Of a stretch of DNA of 64,000 nt, positions 55,323 through 64,000 are shown piece by piece. The translations under genes were made by a program, and so were the position numbers. This stretch comes from Burkholderia sp. WP9. Lineage in GTDB: Bacteria > Pseudomonadota > Gammaproteobacteria > Burkholderiales > Burkholderiaceae. How positions within the stretch are numbered: position 1 is the stretch's first letter; every line of letters starts with the position of its first letter. The notes below the pieces were generated by a model. That model did no database searches. It saw only the letters and a program-made list of their open reading frames with translations, and was not told the origin of the DNA. The DNA lies in the NCBI RefSeq assembly GCF_900104795.1, contig NZ_FNTG01000001.1, positions 2,294,001-2,358,000 of the forward strand. Reading direction: 5' to 3'.

Positions 55323-56759
55323 CTACCACGTCTCGCGCATCACCATCAGGCGCAACTCGGTCATGTCCTCGATCGCGTAGCGCACGCCTTCACGCCCCAA
55401 CCCGGAATCCTTCACGCCGCCGTACGGCATGTTGTCGACCCGGAACGACGGCACGTCGTTGATCACCACACCGCCCACGTCGAGTTCGTCCCACGCGCGA
55501 TGCGCATGCGCGAGCGAATCCGTGAACACGCCCGCCTGCAGGCCGAAGTCGCTGTCGTTGACGGTCGCGAGCGCGGCGTCGAAATCGTCGAAGCGCTCCA
55601 GAATCGCCACCGGCCCGAACGCTTCCTTGCGATACAGATCGGTGTCGCGTTTCACGCCTTCGAGCAGCGTGGCCTCGAACATCGCACCCTCGACCTTGCC
55701 GCCGGCAATGATTTTCGCGCCCGCCTGCACCGCGCTTTCCATCCAGCCGACGAGGCGTTTGGATTCCGATTCGGAGATCATCGGCCCGACGAAGGTCTTT
55801 TCGTCTTTCGGATCGCCCATTACGAGCGATTTGGTCTTGGCAATGAGCTTCTCGCGCAAGGCGTCATACAAACTGGCGTGGACGAGAATCCGCTGCACGC
55901 CGATGCAGCTCTGCCCCGACTGATAGAACGCGCCGAATGCGAGCCGGTCGACCACATAGTCGAGCTTTCCGCCCTGATCGCCGTCGACGATCGCAGCCGC
56001 GTTGCCGCCCAATTCCAGAATCACCTTTTTCTTGCCCGCCTTCTTCTTCAAATCCCAGCCCACCGCGGGCGAGCCGGTGAAGGACAGCAATTTGAAGCGC
56101 TCGTCGGTGGTGAAGAGATCGGCGCCGTCGCGATGCGCGGGCAGAATCGAGAATGCGCCTTTGGGCAGATCGGTTTCCGCCAGAATCTCGCCCATGATGA
56201 GCGCGCCGACCGGCGTGCGGCTCGCCGGCTTCAACACGAACGGCACACCTGCCGCGATAGCCGGCGCGACCTTGTGCGCGGTCAGGTTCAGCGGAAAGTT
56301 GAACGGCGAAATAAACGAGCAAGGGCCGATCGGCACCCGCTTCACATAGCCGTGGTAGCCCTTGGCGCGCGGCGAAATCTCCAGATTGACGATCTCGCCG
56401 TCGATGCGCACCGACTCCTCCGCGGCCACCTTGAACGTATCGATCAGGCGCGTGACCTCGCCTTTCGAGTCGTTGATCGGCTTGCCGGCCTCGATGCACA
56501 GCGCGAGCGCCAGTTCGTCGTAGCGCTCGCGAAAACGCTTCACGCAATGTTCGAGCACCGCCTGGCGTTTGAACGGCGGAAAGGCGCGCAGCGCGGGCAT
56601 GGCCTCGACGGCGTGGCCGATCGCTTTGTCGATCGCGGCGGCGTCGGCCATCGCCACGCGGGTGGCGACTTCGCCGCTGAATTTATCGGTGACTTCGAGA
56701 TCGGTGTTGGCGGCCACCGCAACGTTGGCGAGATAGTACGGGTAGGTCTTGTTCAACAT
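55323..56759 (-). CDS. NAD-dependent aldehyde dehydrogenase
   Basis: The 478-residue protein has the aldehyde dehydrogenase fold with FISPFNFPLN, FTGSPAVGWDL, LELGGNAAAIV and the catalytic cysteine in YQSGQSCIGVQRI. AAGGAG precedes ATG 56759. It follows an acetolactate-synthase-like gene by 169 bp on the same strand. The substrate is unknown; the pairing suggests that it oxidises an aldehyde related to the product of the neighbouring thiamine enzyme. Confidence 0.88.
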   Translation of the reverse strand: MLNKTYPYYLANVAVAANTDLEVTDKFSGEVATRVAMADAAAIDKAIGHAVEAMPALRAFPPFKRQAVLEHCVKRFRERYDELALALCIEAGKPINDSKGEVTRLIDTFKVAAEESVRIDGEIVNLEISPRAKGYHGYVKRVPIGPCSFISPFNFPLNLTAHKVAPAIAAGVPFVLKPASRTPVGALIMGEILAETDLPKGAFSILPAHRDGADLFTTDERFKLLSFTGSPAVGWDLKKKAGKKKVILELGGNAAAIVDGDQGGKLDYVVDRLAFGAFYQSGQSCIGVQRILVHASLYDALREKLIAKTKSLVMGDPKDEKTFVGPMISESESKRLVGWMESAVQAGAKIIAGGKVEGAMFEATLLEGVKRDTDLYRKEAFGPVAILERFDDFDAALATVNDSDFGLQAGVFTDSLAHAHRAWDELDVGGVVINDVPSFRVDNMPYGGVKDSGLGREGVRYAIEDMTELRLMVMRETW

Positions 56760-56928
56760 GACGCGTCTCCTTGATCCGATAGCTGTAAAAGCAAGACTGC
56801 CAGCAAGGGGCATGCCCCTTGGCTGCTCATTGGCTGCTCACTTGCCGCTAGTGTGCCGTTCGCGTGCCGCTCACTAGCCGCGCCCATTTTCCGCTCGCCT
56901 GTCAGTCGCCGGTGAAGCCACCCGCCGT

Positions 56929-58581
56929 TCATAGTTGCGCCGACAGCCGCTTGATCTCGCGATTCAGCACGCGCTCATTGTCGGAATAGTCGATCGGCAG
57001 ATCGATCACATGTACGCCCGGCGTCACGAAACATTCGCGCAGCAGCGGCGCGAACTCCGCCGCCGATTCGATTCGGTGACCCTTTGCCCCATAGCTCTGC
57101 GCATACGCGACGAAATCCGGGTTGCTCAGCGTCATGCCGTAGTCGGGGAAGTTCATGTTTTCCTGCTTCCAGCGGATCATGCCGAACGCGTCGTCGCGCA
57201 AGATCAGGATCACCAGATCCAGCCTCAAACGCACCGCCGTTTCCAGTTCCTGCGAATTCATCATGAAACCGCCGTCGCCGCACACGGCCATGACCTTGCG
57301 GTCCGGATGCACGATCTTGGTGGCGATCGCGGACGGCAGCCCCGCGCCCATCGAAGCCAACGCGTTGTCGAGCAGCAGTGAATTCGGTTCGTGCGCGCGG
57401 TAGTAGCGGGCGAACCAGATCTTGTACATGCCGTTGTCCAGACACACGATGCCGTCCACCGGCGTGGTCTCGTACACGTCGTTGACGATCCGCACCGGAT
57501 ACATGGGAAAACGGTCGTCGTGCTGGCCTTTGATCAGATGCGCCTCGAAGTGCTCCTTGATTTCCTTGAAGCGCGTGAAGTCCCAGTGCTCCTGGCGCTC
57601 CTTGAGACTTTCCTTGAGCTGCCAGACGGCGTTGGCGATATCGCCGACCACTTCGATCTGCGGGAAGTACACCGTGTCGACCTCGGCGCCGAGGAAGTTG
57701 ACGTGAATCACCGTCTTCTCGCCGGCCTCGCCGCTGCGCATGAAAAACGGCGGCTTTTCGATCACGTCGTGACCGACATTGATGATGCAGTCCGCGTGGT
57801 CGATCGCGCGGTGCACGAAGTCGCCGTCGGAGAGCGTCGCGTTGCCGAGCCACATGGGATGCGATTCGTCGATCACGCCCTTGCCCATCTGCGTGGTGAA
57901 GAACGGAATGCCGATCTGGTCGACGAACTCGCGCAGCATCTTGGTGGTGGTTTTGCGATTGCCGCCCGCGCCGATCATCAATAACGGATGCTTCGCGCGG
58001 GTGATCGCCTCGACCGCGTGCGCCACGGCTTTTTCCTCGGCGATGGGACGGCGGCTGTAGCTCTTCGGTATCGGCTTGCCGTCGCCTTCTTCATGCGCGA
58101 CGTCTTCCGGCAATTCGAGGTGAGTGGCGCCGGGCCGCTCCTCTTCCGCCTGACGCACCGCCTCGCGCACCGCCGCCGGGATATTGCTGACCGACACGAT
58201 CTGCCGCGTGTATTTGGTCAGCGGCTCCATCATGCGCACTACGTCGACGATCTGAAAATGCCCTTGCTTGCTCGCCTTGATCGGTTTTTGCCCGGTGACC
58301 ATCAGCATCGGCATGCCGCCCAGTTGCGCGTACGCGGCGGCAGTCACGAGGTTGGTCGCGCCCGGGCCCAGGGTCGCCAGGCACACGCCGATGCGCCCCG
58401 TGAGACGCCCGTAAGTGGCGGCCATAAAACCGGCCGCCTGTTCATGACGCGTGAGGATCAGACGGATTTTCGAGCGGCGCAGCGATTCGAGCAGATCGAG
58501 GTTTTCTTCACCGGGAATACCGAACACATACTCGACACCTTCGGCTTCCAGCGATTTGACGAACAGGTCCGATGCTTTCAT
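56929..58581 (-). CDS. Thiamine-diphosphate enzyme, acetolactate-synthase-like
   Basis: The 550-residue protein has the ThDP enzyme domains: the catalytic glutamate in RHEQAAGFMAATYGRLTG, the middle domain LLMIGAGGNRK and the ThDP/Mg motif CGDGGFMMNSQELETAVRLR. It resembles AlsS-type catabolic acetolactate synthases. No regulatory small subunit lies nearby. ATG 58581 opens the conserved ASDLFVKSLEAEGVEYVFGI; upstream residues are unrelated. Related enzymes (sulfoacetaldehyde or oxalyl-CoA types) cannot be ruled out. Confidence 0.85.
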   Translation of the reverse strand: MKASDLFVKSLEAEGVEYVFGIPGEENLDLLESLRRSKIRLILTRHEQAAGFMAATYGRLTGRIGVCLATLGPGATNLVTAAAYAQLGGMPMLMVTGQKPIKASKQGHFQIVDVVRMMEPLTKYTRQIVSVSNIPAAVREAVRQAEEERPGATHLELPEDVAHEEGDGKPIPKSYSRRPIAEEKAVAHAVEAITRAKHPLLMIGAGGNRKTTTKMLREFVDQIGIPFFTTQMGKGVIDESHPMWLGNATLSDGDFVHRAIDHADCIINVGHDVIEKPPFFMRSGEAGEKTVIHVNFLGAEVDTVYFPQIEVVGDIANAVWQLKESLKERQEHWDFTRFKEIKEHFEAHLIKGQHDDRFPMYPVRIVNDVYETTPVDGIVCLDNGMYKIWFARYYRAHEPNSLLLDNALASMGAGLPSAIATKIVHPDRKVMAVCGDGGFMMNSQELETAVRLRLDLVILILRDDAFGMIRWKQENMNFPDYGMTLSNPDFVAYAQSYGAKGHRIESAAEFAPLLRECFVTPGVHVIDLPIDYSDNERVLNREIKRLSAQL

Positions 58582-58837
58582 TGAGGGTCTCGCTTGATGA
58601 TACGGACGCGGGCCGCGACCCCTTGCCGGGGTCCGGAAACGGACGATCGAAAGACGACGACGGCCATGCGGACACCGCCCGGCATGGCTTGATGGCATAA
58701 CGTGAGCGCGCTGCAGATGCCACGCCAGACAGCTTACTACTCGAACGGGAATGATGTGCGGCCGGCGGCCAATGCCGCGCGGCAGGAGCATGATGAGGCA
58801 ATCAGCGGCGCAGTTGGGATAACCCGCCGCCGCATGC

Positions 58838-59206
58838 CTAGCGATTGATGGTGACGCAGTCCGACAGCATGGGCGGCGCGTTTTCGCCGTCCATGGCGTC
58901 GTACAGGTCGGCGCGCGGGCCCTTGATCCACCATGTATAGCTGCCGGCCTGATATTTCGCGCCGGAGGCCGACATGGTGTTGACGAACAGCAGCGCTTTG
59001 CCCTTCACCGGCACGAGCGCGAAGCTCTGGCCGTTCGCCGTGTTCCAGTAGGTGACCTGCAGGATCTTGCCGGTCGCACAGGTGTATTTGTGGGTCTGAC
59101 GGTTTTTTGCCTGAATCTCTGAAAACTGCAACGGCGCGGCACATGCAACGCCATATGACGCCGCCAGTCCCGCCGCCGTGGTTAACGCAACCAGCCATCT
59201 CTTCAT
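58838..59206 (-). CDS. MliC-family C-type lysozyme inhibitor
   Basis: The 122-residue protein has a signal peptide (RWLVALTTAAGLAASYGVAC) and the MliC/PliC domain: YTCATGKILQVTYWNTANGQ, VNTMSASGAKYQAGSYTWWI and a C-terminal LSDC. It would protect cell-wall peptidoglycan from host or competitor lysozyme in the periplasm. ATG 59206 precedes the signal. The conserved SASGAKY loop that enters the lysozyme active site is present. Confidence 0.87.
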   Translation of the reverse strand: MKRWLVALTTAAGLAASYGVACAAPLQFSEIQAKNRQTHKYTCATGKILQVTYWNTANGQSFALVPVKGKALLFVNTMSASGAKYQAGSYTWWIKGPRADLYDAMDGENAPPMLSDCVTINR

Positions 59207-59310
59207 GGGAAGCCTCGATCGTTGCTGCCAGTCAAACACGGGCGATGCCAGGCAAGCCCCAGGTATGCCGCGCCTCGTGGCTGCGGCTCAGGACAGTCGA
59301 CGCGAATCGA

Positions 59311-59523
59311 TCATGGATCGATCACGTCGGCGCACGCATCGGTCGGCGCGGCGGCCACGTGCCCGACCACCGGCACGATCTTCAAGCCGGCCGAAGCGAT
59401 CCGGCACGGCGCGGCCGCGAGACCGCACCCCGTCAAACCGGCACACAGCGCGAACAGCACGCCGAGTGTGCCGAGACGGCCGGCCACCCCGCGCCGCGTG
59501 TTGTTGCCGATTTCCAGCGCCAT
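59311..59523 (-). CDS. Small lipoprotein (70 aa)
   Basis: The product starts MALEIGNNTRRGVAGRLGTL and has a lipoprotein signal (GVLFALCAGLTGCGLAAAPC, lipobox LTGC) followed by AGLKIVPVVGHVAAAPTDAC. It resembles a small family of Burkholderiales lipoproteins without known role. The longer frame to 59838 is opposite purT and unlikely. Confidence 0.7.
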   Translation of the reverse strand: MALEIGNNTRRGVAGRLGTLGVLFALCAGLTGCGLAAAPCRIASAGLKIVPVVGHVAAAPTDACADVIDP

Positions 59524-59653
59524 ACGTACCTCAACGTCGATGAGCTCGACGAGCCCAATCATTTCAGATTGCGCGCGCCGATTATGCCGGCCGCGCGAAA
59601 CCAGCGGCGCGTGGCGGTTCGTCACAACCATGCCGAGCGCGCCCCGCCGGCAC

Positions 59654-60868
59654 TTACTTCGCCGACACCGGCCGCACCGCCGCCGCAGCCTGCTTCGCAC
59701 GCGAGCGTGCTTCGTCGGTGCTGTCGCCCGTGGCGAGCGCCACGCCCATGCGGCGCTTGACGAAACTCTCCGGCTTGCCGAACAGGCGCAGGTCCGAATT
59801 CGGCACCGCCAACGCCGCGGCGACACCTTCGAAAGCAATACCGGTCTCGTCGAGGCCGCCGTAAATCACCGCCGACGCACCCGGCGCCCGCAGCGACGTA
59901 TCCACCGGCAAACCGAGGATCGCGCGCGCGTGCAATTCGAATTCCGAAAAGCGCTGCGAGCACAGCGTGACGAGACCGGTGTCATGCGGACGCGGACTCA
60001 CTTCCGAAAACCATACGTCATCGCCGCGCACGAAAAGTTCCACGCCGAACAAACCTCGCCCGCCGAGCGCGGCCGTGACCTTGTGCGCCACTTCACGCGA
60101 ACGTTCGAGCGCGAGCGGGCTCATGGGCTGCGGCTGCCACGATTCGACGTAATCGCCCGCCACCTGCACGTGGCCGATCGGGTCGCAGAAATACGTGCTG
60201 ACTTCACCGCTCGCCGGGTCGATGGCGCGCACGGTCAACTGCGTGATTTCGTATTCGAAGTCGATAAAGCCTTCAACGATCACGCGGCCGTGGTTCACCC
60301 GGCCGCCGGCCATGGCGTATTGCCATGCGGGTTCGACGTCGGCGTCGCTGCGCAGCACCGACTGCCCCTTGCCCGACGACGACATGACCGGCTTCACCAC
60401 GCACGGGTAGCCAACTTTGGCGATGCCCGCGCGCAGTTCGTCGAGCGAGTCGGCGAAGGCGTACGGCGAGGTCGGCAGGCCGAGTTCCTCGGCGGCCAGA
60501 CGGCGGATGCCTTCGCGGTTCATGGTGAGCTGCGTGGCGCGCGCCGTTGGGATCACTTCGGCGAGCGCGTCGGCCTCGATAGCGGCGAGTTCGTCGGTCG
60601 CGATCGCCTCGATCTCGGGGACGATCAGATGCGGGCGCTCCTGTTCGACCAGCGCGCGCAACGCGGCGCGATCCGTCATGTCGATCACGTACGCGCGGTG
60701 CGCGACCTGGTGACCCGGCGCGTTCGGGTAACGGTCGACGGCGATCACTTCGACGCCCAGCCGTTGCAACGCGATGATCACTTCCTTGCCGAGCTCGCCG
60801 GCGCCGAGCAGCATGACACGCGTGGCGGATTCAGAAAGGGGCGTGCCGATCCGTTGGCCGATCTGCAT
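59654..60868 (-). CDS. purT: Formate-dependent phosphoribosylglycinamide formyltransferase 2
   Basis: The 404-residue ATP-grasp enzyme has [50 protein letters not shown] and [15 protein letters not shown], all family signatures. It makes formyl-GAR from formate in purine synthesis. Length is typical. It is transcribed away from the META gene. Confidence 0.97.
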   Translation of the reverse strand: MQIGQRIGTPLSESATRVMLLGAGELGKEVIIALQRLGVEVIAVDRYPNAPGHQVAHRAYVIDMTDRAALRALVEQERPHLIVPEIEAIATDELAAIEADALAEVIPTARATQLTMNREGIRRLAAEELGLPTSPYAFADSLDELRAGIAKVGYPCVVKPVMSSSGKGQSVLRSDADVEPAWQYAMAGGRVNHGRVIVEGFIDFEYEITQLTVRAIDPASGEVSTYFCDPIGHVQVAGDYVESWQPQPMSPLALERSREVAHKVTAALGGRGLFGVELFVRGDDVWFSEVSPRPHDTGLVTLCSQRFSEFELHARAILGLPVDTSLRAPGASAVIYGGLDETGIAFEGVAAALAVPNSDLRLFGKPESFVKRRMGVALATGDSTDEARSRAKQAAAAVRPVSAK

Positions 60869-60990
60869 GAGGTCTCCAGATAAAAGTCGGATGAGGGTGG
60901 GATTGGGTAGAGCACGATGTTAACATGCGGACCCCTCGCCGCACCTTGCTCGCGGCGGCCACATCCTGATCCGCGCGTGACGGGCAACGA

Positions 60991-61034
60991 CTGCGCACGA
61001 CTTGCGCACAACTTGCGCACAACTTGCTCACAAC
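60991..61034 (+). repeat. Four degenerate 11-bp tandem repeats
   Basis: The unit acttgcgcaca is repeated about four times (first and last copies altered) in the divergent space before the META gene and purT. The word contains TTGCGCAA-like palindromes (TGCGCA). Its role is unknown. Confidence 0.6.
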
Positions 61035-61153
61035 GGCGGCGTACAAGGCCGCCATGACGCGCTGAATAAGCTCGTGGCACGCCAATGCTCTCGCGTGCGG
61101 CGAGCTTAGTGCGTTACCCTTACGCCTTCGCCAGTTTGAAGAGGAACGACGCC

Positions 61154-61705
61154 ATGCTCCAAAGCTCCTCCGCGCGACGTGTTGCGCGCTTTACCCCGTA
61201 TTTCACCCCGCATCTGCGCACCGCCATCGCCGCGTTGAGCGTCGCCGCGCTGTTGAGCGCCTGCGCGATCCCGAAACATCCCGACTCGGAAGCCGCCGCG
61301 CCCGACCCCTTCAACCCCGCCGCCGCGCAATTGCTTGACGACACCAGCTGGGTGCTGAGCGCATGGAAACAGGCTGACGGCACCGCACGCGCGATTCCGT
61401 CCGCGAACCAGGGCGCGCCGATTACGCTCACGTTGTCCACCTCGACCGGTCAACGGCACGCCAGCGGCTTTTCCGGTTGCAACCGCTATATGGGCTCGTA
61501 TGCGCTGAAAGACGGCAAGCTGAGCTTCGGCACGCTGGGCGGCACGCGCATGGCGTGCATGACGCCGGGCGGACAGATCGAGGGCGCGTATCTCAATGCG
61601 CTGACGCATATCGATCGCACCGGCGTGCAGATGCGCGCGCCGCAGCAGATGCAACTGGTGCTCGACAACGGCGACACGCTGACCTTCGACAGCAGCACGA
61701 AATGA
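61154..61705 (+). CDS. META-domain lipoprotein (HslJ-like)
   Basis: The 183-residue protein starts MLQSSSARRVARFTPYFTPH, with lipobox ALLSACAIP, and has the META domain: LLDDTSWVLSAWKQADGTAR, FSGCNRYMGSYALKDGKLSF and LGGTRMACMTPG. META proteins such as HslJ are linked to heat-shock or novobiocin resistance; function is unclear. The ATG at 61154 fits the lipoprotein signal. Confidence 0.85.
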   Translation: MLQSSSARRVARFTPYFTPHLRTAIAALSVAALLSACAIPKHPDSEAAAPDPFNPAAAQLLDDTSWVLSAWKQADGTARAIPSANQGAPITLTLSTSTGQRHASGFSGCNRYMGSYALKDGKLSFGTLGGTRMACMTPGGQIEGAYLNALTHIDRTGVQMRAPQQMQLVLDNGDTLTFDSSTK

Positions 61706-61801
61706 GCGGGGCGCGGATCGCCGGACGAGAGCAAGGCACGCTGACTGGCCAACCGGCCTGCGGCGCGCGCCACGGTCGGAACGGTCCGCATGAAGGGTGA
61801 A

Positions 61802-61826
61802 GGCTGTCCCGACAGCCGTTGTTTTT
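61802..61826 (+). terminator. Rho-independent terminator after the META gene
   Basis: GGCTGTC (61802-61808), CC, GACAGCC (61811-61817), then GTTGTTTTT. It blocks read-through from the META gene toward the ftsK-like gene. Confidence 0.7.
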
Positions 61827-61956
61827 CACCGACGGCAGGCCGCGCGCCGGTCTGCTTTCCAATGGGACGCAAGCATACTTGCGTCTGCCTTCGAAGCGTC
61901 GGGCTTCGCCGGTTTAAACTCGACGGATTGCGTTTGCGCGCGTCCGTCATTCGTTG

Positions 61957-64000
61957 ATGTCTAGTATGCAAACGGTAGTTTTCGGCTGGTTCGGCGGGTC
62001 AGCCGTCTGGTTCATTCCTCTTGTGTGGCGTCTCGTGAAGTCCGCGCTGCCGGGCGGCGCAGGCTTGCGCGGCCCCGGCACGATCCGGCTTTGGCTCGGC
62101 TTCGTCTGCGTGCTGGTGGCGAGCTGCACACTCGAAGCGTCGCTGATCGGCGTGGCCGGTGTGAATGGCTTCGGCCACGCGCTGGCCGCGGGCTTCGGTC
62201 ATCTGCTCGGGCATATCGGCACACCTCTCGCGGCGCTCGCGCTGCTGCTGATCAGCCTGCCCTGGCTGATCGATTTCCGCTGGCGCGACTTCGCCGCATG
62301 GGCCGACGGCGCGTTCGGCCTCGGCCTGTCGCGCGGCCTCGCCAAACGCGACGAGGAAGCGCGCCGTCATCGCAGTGTCGACGACGGCTTGCCGTCGCAC
62401 GTTTCGCCAACCACCAATACGATGGCGCCGAAAACCAATGGACGTTACGCGCGCCCCACGGTGTGGCGGCCGCCCGCGCGCGGGCGCGACGCGGCCGCGG
62501 GCGCCGCTGCGGCTGCCGCGGGCAAGGATGCGTCGGCGCGTGGCGTCGGCGCGAGCTGGCGCAGCGGGGCGGCGGCGCCGCGCGGTCAGACGCAGTCCGA
62601 GCCGGTGCTGCACACGGGCGCAGCGACGACATCGCCGCGCCATGTACCGATGCAAACGCAATCACTCAACCCGGACAAAGCCGCGTGGATGCCGGCCGAG
62701 CCGGTCGCACCGACCGGCTGGTTGCGCGACTCCGGATCACGCATGGCTGCGCCGGCGGAGGATTCGGTCGCCGGATCGGGTGCATCCGGTGCCGCGGCTC
62801 GCGACAGCGCATCGCAGGTTGGACGTCGGTCGGCTGGCGAGCAGCGGGCCGTCGGATCGTCAGGGTTCGGTGCCGGCCTCGCGGCAGGTGCGGCCTTCGC
62901 TCGGGGTGCGGCTGCAGCTGGTGCAGTGGGTACAGTGGGTGCAACTTCGGCAGCCGCGACAGGCACTGCGAGTGCGGCACGTACTGTGGGTGGTGCAGCT
63001 GCGGCGGGCGCGGCAGGTGCCGCGGGCCGCGCGGCTATGCCAACCAGAGTGGCTCAGACATCGACGCACGCGGCGGCAATGGCGCGCGGCGTCCCCGGCG
63101 CGGCCTCGCACTCGACTGCGGGGTCCGTGGGCAACTCAACCACCGGCGCGGGTCGTCCGTCGGTGGCGGCCCAAGGCACCTCTGCCCCGGCGGCTTCGGT
63201 CAATCGCGCCGCGGCGCCCCGGCAGGCTTTCCCGGCCGCCCCGCGTTCAGGCGACGACATGCCGGCGTCGGCGACGCGCCGGGCGCCGCCCAGCTTCACG
63301 CGGCCTATGCCCACGACGCAGAAAGTCACGCCGCCTCCGAGTGTGCAGGAGACGCTTCGCAGCATTGCTGAAAACGCCGCCCGCTGGACCGACCTTGCCG
63401 GGGTGAGCCTCGCGCGCAGCAGCAGCGCGGACGCCCCGAAAGTCACGAGCGCGCCGGACGCGTTGGGGTCGTTCGAGGTTCGGCCATCGGGCGGGGATAT
63501 GGCGCGAGCGGAGGTACTCGAGACGCCTTTGATGCCATTGACGCCGGACGAGGCTGTGCCTTCGTTCGACGTTGTGGAAAGTGCATCGGCTGACGACTCG
63601 GTAAAAGCGCCGATCGAAACGACGCGCACGGAAACCGCGATCGAAGTGCCGCTGGAGGTCAGGCACGAGCCCGTCGTGCAATGGCCGATCGAGCCACCGA
63701 TCATTCAACGACCGTTGACGGCGGCGCCCGTAGTCGAGCCTGTGTTTGCGGCTCCGGCTGCGGCTGCGGCTGCGGCTGCGGCTGCGGCTGCACCTGCACC
63801 TGCACCTGCGCCTGCGCCTGCGCCTGCGCCTGCGCCTGCGCCTGCGCCTGCGTCGCAGTATGTGCCATCGGTTGCTACACCTACGCCGTTTCAGATCTTC
63901 GCGGCGCAGTTGCAAGCGAGCGAAGCTCACGCGGACGAACCGCCGCTCGAAGACGACTCAGCGCAGCTGGCACCTCACGCCGACAGCCACGCGAGCCCGA
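61957..64000 (+). CDS. ftsK: FtsK/SpoIIIE-family DNA translocase (N-terminal part, runs off the window)
   Basis: The frame from ATG 61957 is open for 681 codons to the window end. It starts VVFGWFGGSAVWFIPLVWRL, and has two or three more membrane segments (LWLGFVCVLVASCTLEASLI; LAALALLLISLPWLIDFRWR), like helices 2-4 of FtsK; helix 1 appears to be missing because a stop at 61915 and the terminator lie upstream. Then follows a long alanine/proline/threonine-rich linker (residues ~150-690). The ATPase and DNA-binding parts lie beyond the window. No clear ribosome-binding site is seen. Membrane and linker pattern are FtsK-like; confidence is moderate. Confidence 0.72.
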   Translation, partial: MSSMQTVVFGWFGGSAVWFIPLVWRLVKSALPGGAGLRGPGTIRLWLGFVCVLVASCTLEASLIGVAGVNGFGHALAAGFGHLLGHIGTPLAALALLLISLPWLIDFRWRDFAAWADGAFGLGLSRGLAKRDEEARRHRSVDDGLPSHVSPTTNTMAPKTNGRYARPTVWRPPARGRDAAAGAAAAAAGKDASARGVGASWRSGAAAPRGQTQSEPVLHTGAATTSPRHVPMQTQSLNPDKAAWMPAEPVAPTGWLRDSGSRMAAPAEDSVAGSGASGAAARDSASQVGRRSAGEQRAVGSSGFGAGLAAGAAFARGAAAAGAVGTVGATSAAATGTASAARTVGGAAAAGAAGAAGRAAMPTRVAQTSTHAAAMARGVPGAASHSTAGSVGNSTTGAGRPSVAAQGTSAPAASVNRAAAPRQAFPAAPRSGDDMPASATRRAPPSFTRPMPTTQKVTPPPSVQETLRSIAENAARWTDLAGVSLARSSSADAPKVTSAPDALGSFEVRPSGGDMARAEVLETPLMPLTPDEAVPSFDVVESASADDSVKAPIETTRTETAIEVPLEVRHEPVVQWPIEPPIIQRPLTAAPVVEPVFAAPAAAAAAAAAAAAPAPAPAPAPAPAPAPAPAPASQYVPSVATPTPFQIFAAQLQASEAHADEPPLEDDSAQLAPHADSHASP
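63757..63852 (+). repeat. Hexanucleotide repeats in the FtsK-like linker
   Basis: About five GCTGCG units (63757-63789) coding polyalanine are followed by ten CCTGCR units (63793-63852) coding alternating proline-alanine. Changes by six bases keep the frame, so the linker length can vary without loss of function. Confidence 0.85.

Overview
The window looks like the chromosome of a high-GC betaproteobacterium of the Burkholderia/Paraburkholderia group. The evidence is the gene order hemF-nadD-rsfS-rlmH-maf-rng, an msbA/heptosyltransferase/O-antigen-ligase block, a PHB-depolymerase-type esterase and the codon bias. Genus is inferred from gene content; no rRNA or other marker is present.

Region 1 (1-4366) is a collinear housekeeping run: the end of hemF, nadD (apparently with a CTG start), rsfS, rlmH, maf and rng.

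Region 2 (4346-16807) is the accessory part: a 12.4-kb integrated element at the 3' end of rng. It is bounded by a 20-bp direct repeat (4346-4365 and 16788-16807) and carries a tyrosine integrase beside the right end. Direct repeats near each end resemble integrase arm sites. Inside are a primase-helicase, a promoter-hairpin-terminator cassette that may encode a small antisense RNA over the helicase leader, AT-rich DNA with 11-bp iteron-like repeats, two AlpA/HTH-type regulators, a ribbon-helix-helix protein, a short tail module (tape-measure/tail-lysozyme protein plus a hub-like protein) and an alpA-imm operon encoding a superinfection-immunity membrane protein. There is no capsid, portal, terminase or holin gene. 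This composition suggests a phage satellite or a much reduced prophage, and it is the best candidate for something new here.

Region 3 (17151-28959) is core/flexible genome: a ribbon-helix-helix regulator with a PHB-type esterase; a light-sensing locus with bacteriophytochrome and response regulator converging on heme oxygenase and a PAS histidine kinase; an MscS channel; a c-di-GMP phosphodiesterase-like protein; a remnant resembling a Rieske oxygenase; free-methionine-sulfoxide reductase; and a two-domain molbindin.

Region 4 (29220-39365) holds an NlpC/P60 lipoprotein, two VOC proteins, an MFS transporter, a pair of transglutaminase-like proteins, an HdeD-like membrane protein fused to a possible cysteine peptidase, rdgC and small proteins.

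Region 5 (39458-47559) is lipopolysaccharide assembly: two GT4 enzymes, an O-antigen-ligase-like protein, a GT9 heptosyltransferase, msbA and a GT2 enzyme, with a 13-bp tandem repeat upstream of the GT2 gene.

Region 6 (47758-64000) contains dnaE, trhO, gluQ, rhlE, an aldehyde dehydrogenase with an acetolactate-synthase-like enzyme, a MliC-type lysozyme inhibitor, purT, a META lipoprotein and the start of an ftsK-like gene running off the window. No rRNA, tRNA, IS element or CRISPR array was seen.
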